A stretch of DNA of 64,000 nucleotides, from contig NZ_AKKK01000007.1 of assembly GCF_000281065.1 (NCBI RefSeq), positions 1 to 64,000 of the forward strand. Reading direction: 5' to 3'. Position numbers and translations under genes: made by a program. A model generated the notes under the pieces. It was not told the origin of the DNA. It saw nothing but the letters and a program-made list of their open reading frames with translations, and searched no databases. Position 1 is the first letter of the stretch. Each line of letters starts with the position of its first letter. The DNA is from Arthrobacter sp. M2012083 (GTDB taxonomy: Bacteria > Actinomycetota > Actinomycetes > Actinomycetales > Micrococcaceae). Positions 26,577 through 34,827 of the stretch are shown here, piece by piece.

Positions 26577-29072
26577 ATGAATGCCAGCAAGGACGACCGA
26601 TTCAGGAACAATCCGGTTGGGGCTTTACTGAGGCGAGCCCCGGTTACGTCAACGCTCAGCGCATTCGTGTTGTTTCTGGCGGTCTCCACCGGTTCGCTGG
26701 CTAATGGCCCCTCTCCGGCATTGCTCGCCATGGTAGGCATCGTCGCTACGGATCCTGCCAGTAGTTGGTGGGCGCTGGTCACCAGTGCATTCTTTGCCAC
26801 CTCGTGGCTGGATTACCTTATTCAAATCGTTGTCGTTGTCGTGGGTGTAGGTATCGCGGAGCACCTCATCGGACCATGGAAGGCCCTTCTCGCCTTCCTG
26901 GCCGGATGCGTACTCAGCTCGCTGGCCCTAATTGGTCTGTTTCTAGCGGGAACCTCCAGTGCTGACGAGTGGGTGGGCTACTTCAGTGGGGACTTTGTCG
27001 TTGGAGCGTATGGCGGGACGGCAGCGGCGTTGGGCGCCGCTACCGCCTCATTGAACATTTTGTGGCGGCGAAGACTCCGGACATGGTTGTTGGCTCTGGC
27101 AGTCATGTTCGCCCTCTACGTTGGGGTTGCCCAATCGCTGCAGTTGCTGGTCGGGGCGTTGGCGGGTGTCTTAGGTGGCAGGATGCTGGGAACAGGAGAC
27201 CGGCAAACCACGAAAGCCGGGGTGTTCTCGTCTCCCCGGGAGAGCCGGTTTCTCATCGCAACCATTGTCGGCGTCTTCGCTGTAGGGCCACTGCTGACCC
27301 AGTTGACCAGTAGCTTCGCGATGGGGCCCCTGTCAACGGTGGGGGCGCTATCGCTACAGAACCCGCCCGATACCGATGAAATGAAGGAGCTGTGCGGCGG
27401 TGATTCCAGTTGTGTGGACCTACAGGACACGGTGGGCACCAACAGTGCAGGGGCCGTGATTTTGTCAATAATCCCGCTATTGCTGCTTCTGTTGTGCTCC
27501 GAAGGCCTGCGCCGCGGCCGCCGGCTTGCACTGTGGATCGCATTGGTGATCAACGTGATTTTCTCCGCCGTTGTCCTGATGCGACTCGTGGCGTTCCTAA
27601 TCTCCTCCGGGCTTGAGAAGTCATCCGGGATTTTAATGCTTTACGTCCTGCCTGCGGCGCTGATTCCGGCAGCCATCGGTGCACTCCTGTTAATTACCCG
27701 GGGCCGATTCCGTGCCGGCTCTGGCCCGGAAGCCACACGGTCGATGTTCCAGGCAGTGGCTATCCTCACCGCAGCCGTCATCACCGCCTACACAATTTTT
27801 TGGTGCGCAGAAGGAAACCTGGAAAGGGGAACCCTCGGTGATCTTCTGCTTCAGCTTACACACGTAGTCATTCCCTTCCCGGTGCCGTTCCATGTCCAAC
27901 TCCCCCTCGGATTCATGACGACACTGATCTACGGGTTCGGTGGCGCAGTGATCTGGATGGTCTTCGCGATTTTGGCGTTCCGCAACTTCATACTCTTCAA
28001 CCTCGGTGGTCGGGGCGGTGACGAACAGAGGGGCCAGGTCAGGACCCTACTCAAGCGTGGCGGCGGATCCTTGTCCTGGATGGCCCTGTGGGGCAACAAC
28101 AGGTATTGGTTCTCCCCGGACGGCCAGGCAGGGGTCGCGTACCAGCTCCACAACGGAGTCGCGCTTACCGTCGCCGGGCCGTTCGGAGCACCCGAGGCAC
28201 AGATCGAGGCTACGCGCAGTTTCGTCGCCTATAGCCTGGAGCTGGGCCTTACTCCGTGTTTCTACTCCGCTTCATCAGATCTCGGTGTTTCCTTGGAGGG
28301 CATGGACTTCCACGCATTGGAGGTCGCCGAAGAAACCCTGCTGAATATCGAGAACATGTCCTTCAACGGTAGGGAATGGCAGAACGTACGCACGGCTCTG
28401 AACAGAGCAGACAAGCTCGGCATCAAAGACCAATGGCACCGCTACCCCACCATGCCCCCACGGTTGCGCGCCCAGTTAGCAGAAATCTCTGAGGAATGGA
28501 TAGCCGATAAATCCCTGCCCGAGATGGGCTTCACCATGGGCGGTCTCGATGAACTCAAGGACGAAGATGTCCTATGTTGCGTCGCCGTCGACAGGGAAGG
28601 GCTAGTCCATGGCGTCACCAGCTGGCTGCCTGTCTACACCGAGGGGCACATTACAAGCTGGACATTGGACTTCATGCGCCGCAGAACCACAGGATTCAAG
28701 GGCGTCATGGAGTTCCTCATCGCATCGGCTGTCACGCACTTCAAAACCGACGTGCCCACGATTTCCCTTTCAGGGTCCCCGCTGGCCGACTTCGGCGATC
28801 CCACCGGGAGCAGCGAAGAAGACGCACCCGCGGTGGTTAAGATACTCGGGATGTTCCGGGACGCGCTGGAACCAATGTACGGTTTTAAGTCGCTCTCCAA
28901 GTTCAAGTCCCGCTTCCAGCCCGAGTACCGCACCCTATACATGTATTACCAGGACCCCCTCGCCCTTCCCTTCATCGGTCTGGCGATCACGGCGGCGTAC
29001 TTGCCCGGCCTGTCGGCCAAGCAGGGCACCACAATTGTGAAGCAAATGATGGCCAAAGAACCTGTTGTCTAG
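26577..29072 (+). CDS. MprF/LPG-synthase-like membrane phosphatidylglycerol aminoacyltransferase
   Basis: An 831-aa protein. The N-terminal ~450 residues hold many membrane helices, the first ~190 resembling a rhomboid-like bundle. The C-terminal cytoplasmic domain fits the DUF2156/LPG-synthase C fold: GNNRYWFSPDGQAGVAYQ, VALTVAGPFGAPE, FHALEVAEETLLNIE, FSFNGREWQ-like FNGREWQNVRTALNRA, and YGFKSLSKFKSRFQPEYRTLYM. By family, it transfers an amino acid from aminoacyl-tRNA to phosphatidylglycerol, lowering envelope negative charge and raising resistance to cationic peptides; no tRNA-synthetase domain is fused. Monocistronic. Start has a weak ribosome site. Confidence 0.85.
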   Translation: MNASKDDRFRNNPVGALLRRAPVTSTLSAFVLFLAVSTGSLANGPSPALLAMVGIVATDPASSWWALVTSAFFATSWLDYLIQIVVVVVGVGIAEHLIGPWKALLAFLAGCVLSSLALIGLFLAGTSSADEWVGYFSGDFVVGAYGGTAAALGAATASLNILWRRRLRTWLLALAVMFALYVGVAQSLQLLVGALAGVLGGRMLGTGDRQTTKAGVFSSPRESRFLIATIVGVFAVGPLLTQLTSSFAMGPLSTVGALSLQNPPDTDEMKELCGGDSSCVDLQDTVGTNSAGAVILSIIPLLLLLLCSEGLRRGRRLALWIALVINVIFSAVVLMRLVAFLISSGLEKSSGILMLYVLPAALIPAAIGALLLITRGRFRAGSGPEATRSMFQAVAILTAAVITAYTIFWCAEGNLERGTLGDLLLQLTHVVIPFPVPFHVQLPLGFMTTLIYGFGGAVIWMVFAILAFRNFILFNLGGRGGDEQRGQVRTLLKRGGGSLSWMALWGNNRYWFSPDGQAGVAYQLHNGVALTVAGPFGAPEAQIEATRSFVAYSLELGLTPCFYSASSDLGVSLEGMDFHALEVAEETLLNIENMSFNGREWQNVRTALNRADKLGIKDQWHRYPTMPPRLRAQLAEISEEWIADKSLPEMGFTMGGLDELKDEDVLCCVAVDREGLVHGVTSWLPVYTEGHITSWTLDFMRRRTTGFKGVMEFLIASAVTHFKTDVPTISLSGSPLADFGDPTGSSEEDAPAVVKILGMFRDALEPMYGFKSLSKFKSRFQPEYRTLYMYYQDPLALPFIGLAITAAYLPGLSAKQGTTIVKQMMAKEPVV

Positions 29073-29145
29073 CGTCCACGACTTCATCCCCTCTCATACG
29101 CCCTCAGCCTGCCACGGTAATCCCCCTGGGCAATCCCAGAACAAG

Positions 29146-29798
29146 TATCTGAAGTCGTCGCGCACATCACCGACGAACTAACAGCAGGAACACACCTGGT
29201 CGATCAGCTCGCCCCAATCGGAGTGACCTACCCCGGAATCGTCAGGCACGGAATATCCCGATCAGCCGCGAACATGGACAAAGCCTTCATCGACCTCGAT
29301 ATCAACACCCTCTTCACAGAACGCCTCAACCGCCCCGTCTCAGTCATCAACGACGCCGACGCCGCAGGCCTAGCAGAAGCCCGCTGCGGCGCAGGCAAAG
29401 GAACCAAAGGCACAGTCCTCGTCATCACCCTCGGCACAGGCATCGGATCCGCCCTCATCTTCGACGGACAACTGGTACCAAACGCCGAACTCGGCCACCT
29501 ATCCATCAACGGATTCGACGCCGAAATCAAAGCCTCCGCCGTAGCCCGCGAACGCGAAGGACTCACCTGGAAGGAATACAGCGTCCGCCTCCAACGCTAC
29601 TTCTCCGAACTCGAGTTCATCTTCTCCCCCGAACTGATCATCATCGGCGGCGGCATCTCCCAACGAACCAACGAATACCTTCCCCACCTCAACCTACGAA
29701 CCCCCATCGTCCCAGCCACCCTAAGGAACGAAGCCGGAATCTACGGAGCCGCCATGCAAGCAGCAACAACCCACCCCCAACTGGCAGTTCCGGTCTAA
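29146..29798 (+). pseudogene. ppgK: Polyphosphate glucokinase (ROK family), N-terminally truncated
   Basis: From about 29146 the frame reads VSEVVAHITDELT and continues through all later ROK motifs: VINDADAAGLAEA, the phosphate loop VITLGTGIGSALI, ELGHL, ASAVAREREGL, LEFIFSPELIIIGGGIS and RNEAGIYGAAMQAA. This is the actinobacterial polyphosphate/ATP glucokinase pattern. The first ~65 residues with the DIGGTGIKG nucleotide site are absent and upstream DNA is unrelated, so no active kinase is expected. A 191-codon frame starts at 29223. Its C-rich codon use differs from neighbours, suggesting separate origin. Confidence 0.85.
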
Positions 29799-29874
29799 GT
29801 CCCGCAGGCAAGGGCAAGAGGCCCAATCCGATGGCTGTTCCAACTCCCGGAACCGAATAAACGCTACATGGGCA

Positions 29875-29940
29875 TTTGATCCACCTCATCGTCTTCTGTA
29901 GATGCAGAAACGAAGCTAACTACGCGACATATGGGCACTT
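29875..29940. repeat. 67-bp direct repeat, copy A
   Basis: It shares about 60 of 66 positions with 32550-32616, including the exact block GCAGAAACGAAGCT and TACGCGACATATGGGCACTT. The pair brackets the istA remnant and the alpha/beta hydrolase gene. Confidence 0.8.
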
Positions 29941-30092
29941 GAATATGGCAGTTGGAGTGGAGACCGGTTAAGCAGTTGGAGTTGAGCCCACCTCAGGCGG
30001 TTTCACGGCTCGCCGGTTGATTAATCGCAGTTTCGTTTGAGCCCCCCACTGTTGGTCCATCAGAGTGCTTTTCCCAACAGTGGAAGGCCGTG

Positions 30093-31050
30093 ATGGAGTT
30101 GAGAGTGGAGCTGTTCGCGAGCATCCGCCGGGAGGCGAGGGTTCGTGAGATGTCGATCCGGTCCCCGGCAAAAAGGCATGGGTTGCGCGATAAACGGTTC
30201 GTCAGGCATTGGCGGCCGCAGAGCCTCCCGAGAGGAAGACGCCGGCGCGTCGGGCACCGAAGCTTGGTCTTTGAATCCGGTCATTGATGCGATGTTGCTT
30301 GCTGATCTGGATGCTCCACGGAAACAGCGCCATACCGCACAACGGGTTTTTGACCGTCTGGTTGATGAACACCACGCGATCATTTCGTATTCATCGGTGC
30401 GCCAGTACGTCAAAGCCCGACGGGTGTCGATCGCGGGCGAGTCCGGGAGCTCGCCCGTGGAAGCGTTAGTGCCGCAGGAACACGCCCCGGGCGCAGAGGC
30501 CGAGGTTGATTTCGGTGATGTGTGGGTGGATTTGGACGGCATACGGACTCGTTGTTACATGTTCGCTTTCCGGCTCAGCCACTCCGGGAAGCCCGTCCAT
30601 CGGATTTATCCGACCTGCGCTCAGGAAGCTCTCCTGGAAGGCCACATCGAAGCGTTCAACGCTATTGGCGGCGTCCCTGTCCGGCGTATCCGGTATGACA
30701 ACCTCGGCGTTGACGAAGGTCGTCTGTGGTGCTGGTCGGCAACGCGTGGAGAACGAGCGCTGGGTGCTGTTCAAATCGCACTTTGGGTTCGATGCCCTCT
30801 ACTGCGAACCAGAAATCGCTGGCGCTCATGAAAGGGCGGAATCGAAGGGGAAGTAGGCGGGTTCCACCGGAACTTCCTCACCCCCGTCCCGGTCGTGAAG
30901 ACCCTGGCTGAGCTCAACGACAAATTCAGGGTCTGGGACGAGGAAGAAGACGCACGCAGGATCTCCCAACGCCTGAGAACCATCGGGCAGGACTTCGTCG
31001 TTGAACAGCCTTAGCTGTCACCCCTGCCGGCGGAAACCTTCGACCCGTAA
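30093..31050 (+). pseudogene. istA: IS21-family transposase istA remnant
   Basis: Fragments in successive frames rebuild an IstA protein. They are an N-terminal HTH (MELRVELFASIRREARVREM), FKPVIDAML-like NPVIDAMLLADLDAPRKQRHT, DEHHAIISYSSVRQYVKARR, the first catalytic region AEVDFGDVWVDLDG, CAQEALLEGHIEAFNAIGG and IRYDN. In other frames follow NERWVLFKSHFGFDALYCEP, GGFHRNFLTPVPVVKTL and LSPLPAETFDP. At least four frame changes and internal losses are present, and no istB partner follows. Upstream (29950-30090) repeated GTTGGAGT(T/G)GAG boxes look like one IS21 end. Inactive. Confidence 0.85.
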
Positions 31051-31301
31051 GGGCATCAAACCAGGCAGCAATCGCTGCGGGCGGCTGGAAGTGACTCATG
31101 GCGGGTTCGTTGCACTCACCGGCGCGCTCTGGCTGGAGTTCCGGGCGGCCCCCGTATCCAGACAGATATTGCCTCTTTCATCGGCATTGACAAGGCATCG
31201 AGCTGTCCAGGCGGTCCGATCAGCCTGAGGGCTGGCTCCGGGACCCGCAACCGGTACTTGGGTATGACGTGCGTCTGACACAGGAATGGAAGGCTGAATG
31301 A

Positions 31302-32354
31302 ATGCTGAATTCGACAACTCCACATCCTCACCATTCCGACGCCGTTCGGAGCCCGCGTCCTCATCGAAAGCTCTGGCGACGAGTACTGCACCGCGCAGGG
31401 TGGACGGCAGCGATCCTCTTGGCAATTGTTCTGGGAGTCAAAGTCGCTGACCTTGCGATGACGGCGCAAGAACGCTCGGCGATTCCTGCCCCCGGTGTTC
31501 TCGTCGATGTCGGCGACGGCATGATGCATGTCGCCTCATCTGGTAGCGGAGCGCAGACGATCGTTCTCATTCCAGGACTCGGGACGTCCAGCCCCTACTA
31601 CGACTTCCAACCGCTGGTCGATTCACTGGCGAAGTCAGCCCGAGTGGTCGTCGTCGAGCCCTTCGGCTACGGTTGGAGCGACAGCAACGACCGGCCGATG
31701 ACCCTAAGCAATGTTGCGCTCGACATTCATGACGCCCTGATCGGTGCCGGAGTGCCCGGACCGTACGTCATCGCAGCCCACTCGATCGGCGGCCTCTACG
31801 CGCAGCAGTTCGCCACAGATTTTCCAGCAGACACAGCAGCCGTGATCGGGTTGGACCCGACGCTGCCACGTGCCCAGGATTTCGCGCCGAAGACCAGTGA
31901 CAGCACGATCGAAGCACCGATCCCGGCCTACCTCGGATGGGCTACAGCAATGGGGTGGGCGCGCCCGATCCAGCTCGCACTCGGTCAAGACCCCCAACTC
32001 ACCTCCGGCGCTGCCAGCGCCGACGGCTATTCGAGGTCCAATCTCGCGGCACAGCAGATGTTCACGAACTGGACTGGGCTGAGCCGCAATGTGATGGATC
32101 AATCTGCCCGAGTCCCAGAATCCGTGCTAGACGCTGCAGAGCTCGAATTCCCCGCCGACACGCCGGTCCTCTTGTTCATTACCGCAGAGCACGGGGAGCC
32201 TCCCGCGTGGCTGCAGCGTGCTGCCGCCGACTATGTCGCCGCCTCAACTCTGACGCGCATCGTGCCGGTGAACGCGGGCCATTACCTTCACCACACGAAA
32301 TCAACCGAGATCGCAGCCGAGATCCAATCCTTCCTCGCGGCTCACGGGCGCTGA
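31302..32354 (+). CDS. Alpha/beta-hydrolase, membrane-anchored
   Basis: A 350-aa hydrolase with an N-terminal membrane anchor (about residues 32-52). The oxyanion region is IVLIPGLGTSSPYYDF, the nucleophile elbow AAHSIGG (Ser about 159), a VIGLDPT strand, and the catalytic histidine in VNAGHYLHH near the C-terminus. The active site should face outside the cell. Ester or epoxide substrates are possible; nothing closer can be said. It sits between 67-bp direct repeats, downstream of an IS21 remnant, so it may have come with mobile DNA. Confidence 0.85.
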   Translation: MLNSTTPHPHHSDAVRSPRPHRKLWRRVLHRAGWTAAILLAIVLGVKVADLAMTAQERSAIPAPGVLVDVGDGMMHVASSGSGAQTIVLIPGLGTSSPYYDFQPLVDSLAKSARVVVVEPFGYGWSDSNDRPMTLSNVALDIHDALIGAGVPGPYVIAAHSIGGLYAQQFATDFPADTAAVIGLDPTLPRAQDFAPKTSDSTIEAPIPAYLGWATAMGWARPIQLALGQDPQLTSGAASADGYSRSNLAAQQMFTNWTGLSRNVMDQSARVPESVLDAAELEFPADTPVLLFITAEHGEPPAWLQRAAADYVAASTLTRIVPVNAGHYLHHTKSTEIAAEIQSFLAAHGR

Positions 32355-32549
32355 CGAACCGTTTCTGACCAACGTCCGGCGGGTCGCTGAAACAGCCCTC
32401 CAGTCGACCCATGCAGCCGAAGAAGTGACGCTCTCGTTGTGAACCGGGGAGATGCGCGCCAGACCTCATCGACCATTGTCGAAATTGGCACTGATTCTTA
32501 CCGCCTCGCCAACACCCTCACTCAACAAACCGTCAGCTAGGGTGGGTCC

Positions 32550-32616
32550 TTTGATCCATCTCATCTGTCTTCTGTGGATGCAGAAACGAAGCTGGCTACG
32601 CGACATATGGGCACTT
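32550..32616. repeat. 67-bp direct repeat, copy B
   Basis: Same orientation as the copy at 29875-29940 with about six differences. The two copies delimit a 2.6-kb segment holding the istA remnant and a hydrolase. Confidence 0.8.
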
Positions 32617-32664
32617 ATCGGCGTTATCGGGGTGCAGCACCGGTGACGATGGTGGCTAAGGCCA

Positions 32665-32688
32665 ATTGTCCAAAGTTCTTTGGACAAT
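32665..32688. repeat. TTGTCCA/TGGACAA palindrome P1, 3' of the DUF1016 gene
   Basis: ATTGTCCAAAG and its complement CTTTGGACAAT around a 2-nt centre, perfect over 11 bp per arm. It lies about 60 bp beyond the nuclease gene stop and could also act as its terminator. It belongs to the family at 33293, 33476 and 33837. Confidence 0.85.
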
Positions 32689-32746
32689 CTGGTTTGCCAC
32701 TTGGCCATCAGCTTCTGCCGAACCTGGTTCGTTTTTCGGGTAGTGC

Positions 32747-33799
32747 CTAGCCGGGCTGCGGCTCTCCTTCGTCAAGTTCTGCCCACTCGAGGGCCGCGAC
32801 GAGATGTCCTTCGTTGGGCAGGGCCTTTTGCTCTGCTGCCGGGAGTTTGTCGTAGGTGTAGGCCGCGACGGCCATGGGAGAGGTGGAGCGGCCAAGGCTG
32901 TACCTGACGCTTCGGTCATTTTTGGTGCCGCAGATCAGGATGCCAATGGTTTCGTTGTGGTGCTCACGGCGAAGCACGTCATCGACGAGGGCGACGTAGA
33001 AGTTCAGTTTGCCGGCGTACTCGGGCTGGAATTTTCCGGTTTTCAGTTCGATAACCACGTATCGGTTCTGGTCCATGTGGAAGAACAGCATGTCGACGTA
33101 GTAGTCGTCGCCGTCAACATCGAAGTGGACTTGTCGGCCGACGAATGAAAATCCGGGTCCGAGCTCACGCAGGGTTTCAGTGATCCGGCTGGTCAGCGCC
33201 AGTTCCAGGTCTCGTTCGGCAACCTCACCTGACAGGCCCAGAAATTCGAAATTATAGGGGTCCTTGGCGACCTGCTGGGCTAGCTCGGAATCTTGTCCAA
33301 CAAGCCGTTGGACAAAGTTCGACGGCGCCGCGCCGGTCCTTTCCAGGGTCCGGTTCATGATCATGTTCAGCAGGACGTTGCGGGACCATCCGTGCTCAAC
33401 TGCGGCGCCGGCGTACCAATCCCGGTCACGTCGATTGTCCAGTTTGTCCAGCAGCACCGTGATGTGTCCCCACGGCAATTGTCCAACAGCCTGTTGGACA
33501 ATTGGCTCCGGCCAAGCTTCGGCGAAGCCCCGCATGTAAAAGAGGTTGGACCGTGACAGGCCTTTCATCTCGGGGAACTCTGCCCGGAGGTCCTCAGCCA
33601 GACGCCCAATGACCCCGCTCCCCCATTGCTCGACCTGCTGGCGCTCCAACACCGTTCTGCCGATGGACCAATACAATTCGATCAGCTGAGTATTGACCGT
33701 TCGAAGGGCCGTTGCGCGCGCGGACCGGACACGTTCCTTGAGCGAGGCCAAAAGATCGGTGTAGCCCGCGGGCAGGGCCAGGGCGCGTGCGTCAGTCAT
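32747..33799 (-). CDS. DUF1016 (YhcG-type) PD-(D/E)XK nuclease
   Basis: A 350-aa protein. The N-terminal DUF1016 helical domain (LIELYWSIGRTVLERQQ, GLSRSNLFYMRGFAEAWP, QLPWGHITVLLDKL, WYAGAAVEHGWSRNVL) is followed by a C-terminal PD-(D/E)XK nuclease fold: VGRQVHFDVDGDDYYVDMLFF, then YVVIELKTGKFQPEYAGKLNFY with the catalytic E-x-K. ATG 33799 has GGTGGAG 5 nt upstream. Family members are found in defence islands and with type I restriction genes. Here the gene stands alone, but four related palindromes lie within and around it. Confidence 0.9.
   Translation of the reverse strand: MTDARALALPAGYTDLLASLKERVRSARATALRTVNTQLIELYWSIGRTVLERQQVEQWGSGVIGRLAEDLRAEFPEMKGLSRSNLFYMRGFAEAWPEPIVQQAVGQLPWGHITVLLDKLDNRRDRDWYAGAAVEHGWSRNVLLNMIMNRTLERTGAAPSNFVQRLVGQDSELAQQVAKDPYNFEFLGLSGEVAERDLELALTSRITETLRELGPGFSFVGRQVHFDVDGDDYYVDMLFFHMDQNRYVVIELKTGKFQPEYAGKLNFYVALVDDVLRREHHNETIGILICGTKNDRSVRYSLGRSTSPMAVAAYTYDKLPAAEQKALPNEGHLVAALEWAELDEGEPQPG
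33293..33315. repeat. TTGTCCA/TGGACAA palindrome P2, inside the DUF1016 gene
   Basis: TTGTCCAAC / GTTGGACAA with a 5-nt centre, perfect over 9 bp per arm, encoding part of FVQRLVGQD on the minus strand. Confidence 0.8.
33476..33504. repeat. TTGTCCA/TGGACAA palindrome P3, inside the DUF1016 gene
   Basis: CAATTGTCCAACAG and its complement around a single base, perfect over 14 bp per arm. It encodes part of IVQQAVGQLPW. Two direct half-sites (ATTGTCCAG, TTTGTCCAG) stand at 33434-33451. Confidence 0.85.
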
Positions 33800-33836
33800 G
33801 CACTCCACCCTAATAGTTGCCACTGACGCTCAAGAC

Positions 33837-33867
33837 TCAATTGTCCAGACAGCGTCTGGACAATTGA
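33837..33867. repeat. TTGTCCA/TGGACAA palindrome P4, 5' of the DUF1016 gene
   Basis: TCAATTGTCCAGAC and its complement around AGC, perfect over 14 bp per arm, about 38 bp upstream of the nuclease start. It could be an operator or a target of the encoded protein. Confidence 0.85.
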
Positions 33868-33976
33868 TTTCGCCGACTATGTCTCTTCCACAGGCCATTT
33901 CTCCGTGGGAACAATGATGCGGTGGTGCGCGTTGCAGTGTCGTCTGAACCGAACACCAGAAAAGAGAATCACTTAA

Positions 33977-34279
33977 TTGGCAACTGATTACGACGATCTC
34001 CGCTCCGACGTCAAGGAGTCTCAGGACAGCTCGCTGGAGGCGCTGAAGTCAGCCAACGCGCCTGATGCCCGCAGCGTGGTCACCGAATTGGACGAGGCAG
34101 ATGCCCTCGATGAGGGTCTGACGCCCGGAGGAGAAATTGTCTCCGAAGAGCTCATCGTTCAGGTCATTCCCCAGGCAGAGGACGAGTTCACCTGTTATTC
34201 CTGCTTCTTGGTCCGGCACCGGTCCCAGCTGGCCCGTGAATCCAACGGCCACTCGTACTGCATCGAGTGCGAGGGCTAA
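33977..34279 (+). CDS. DUF4193-family actinobacterial protein
   Basis: A 100-aa acidic protein opening with TTG (MATDYDDLRSDV). It ends in a zinc-ribbon-like module FTCYSCFLVRHRSQLA ... YCIECEG with four cysteines. The length and ordering fit DUF4193, an actinobacteria-wide family normally encoded on the chromosome near transcription-related genes. The function is unknown. It converges on the conjugation operon. Confidence 0.85.
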   Translation: MATDYDDLRSDVKESQDSSLEALKSANAPDARSVVTELDEADALDEGLTPGGEIVSEELIVQVIPQAEDEFTCYSCFLVRHRSQLARESNGHSYCIECEG

Positions 34280-34446
34280 AGCCGGGTACGACAGCGAGTT
34301 GAACGGCGTCGGAGAAATCGGGTCAGTGGTCGCTAGATCTCGGACATCGGGGTTTTCGTCTCGGGGTCCCGGACGGCCATGTAGTCTGTCGACTCAGTTT
34401 TCCTGCCCAAGTATTCGCCGTTGTCCCCCGCGGATTGGTGTCCGCC

Positions 34447-34827
34447 TCATGGTGCCCAGCAATTGGGCACGGCTTCTGTCACCAATCGTGGAGTGTATGT
34501 GTCTTGGCGGTTGAAGAAGCGGTGCTCTTCCCGGCACAGCTCGAACGGGCCGGTGGCTGAGAAGAGCGTCCTGGAGTGGGCGTCCCAGTGGTAGACGAAC
34601 CAGCCGGAGAGGGTGTTTTCGGCTTCGGCCCGGACGTACTCCTCGTACAGGGCGCGGAGCCTGGTGACCGCTTCGGGGTGGTTCCACCACTGCGAGCACC
34701 AGTACCGGCTGTTCTCATCATCAGTAACGGCTTCAATGTCATGGATGAAGGCTTCAACCCAGTGCACGAAGTTATCGATGAGTTCCTGTTCGCTCAGTTC
34801 AGGGGTTTCTGCAGTTGTGTCGCTCAT
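34447..34827 (-). CDS. DUF4913 protein, last gene of the conjugation operon
   Basis: A 126-aa soluble protein with the DUF4913 core: ELIDNFVHWVEAFIHDIEA, YWCSQWWNHPEAVTRLRALYEEY, and LSGWFVYHWDAHSRTLFS. The family is common on actinobacterial conjugative plasmids next to coupling-protein genes; its role is unknown. Its start overlaps the coupling-protein stop by 4 nt, so it is translationally coupled. Confidence 0.85.
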   Translation of the reverse strand: MSDTTAETPELSEQELIDNFVHWVEAFIHDIEAVTDDENSRYWCSQWWNHPEAVTRLRALYEEYVRAEAENTLSGWFVYHWDAHSRTLFSATGPFELCREEHRFFNRQDTYTPRLVTEAVPNCWAP

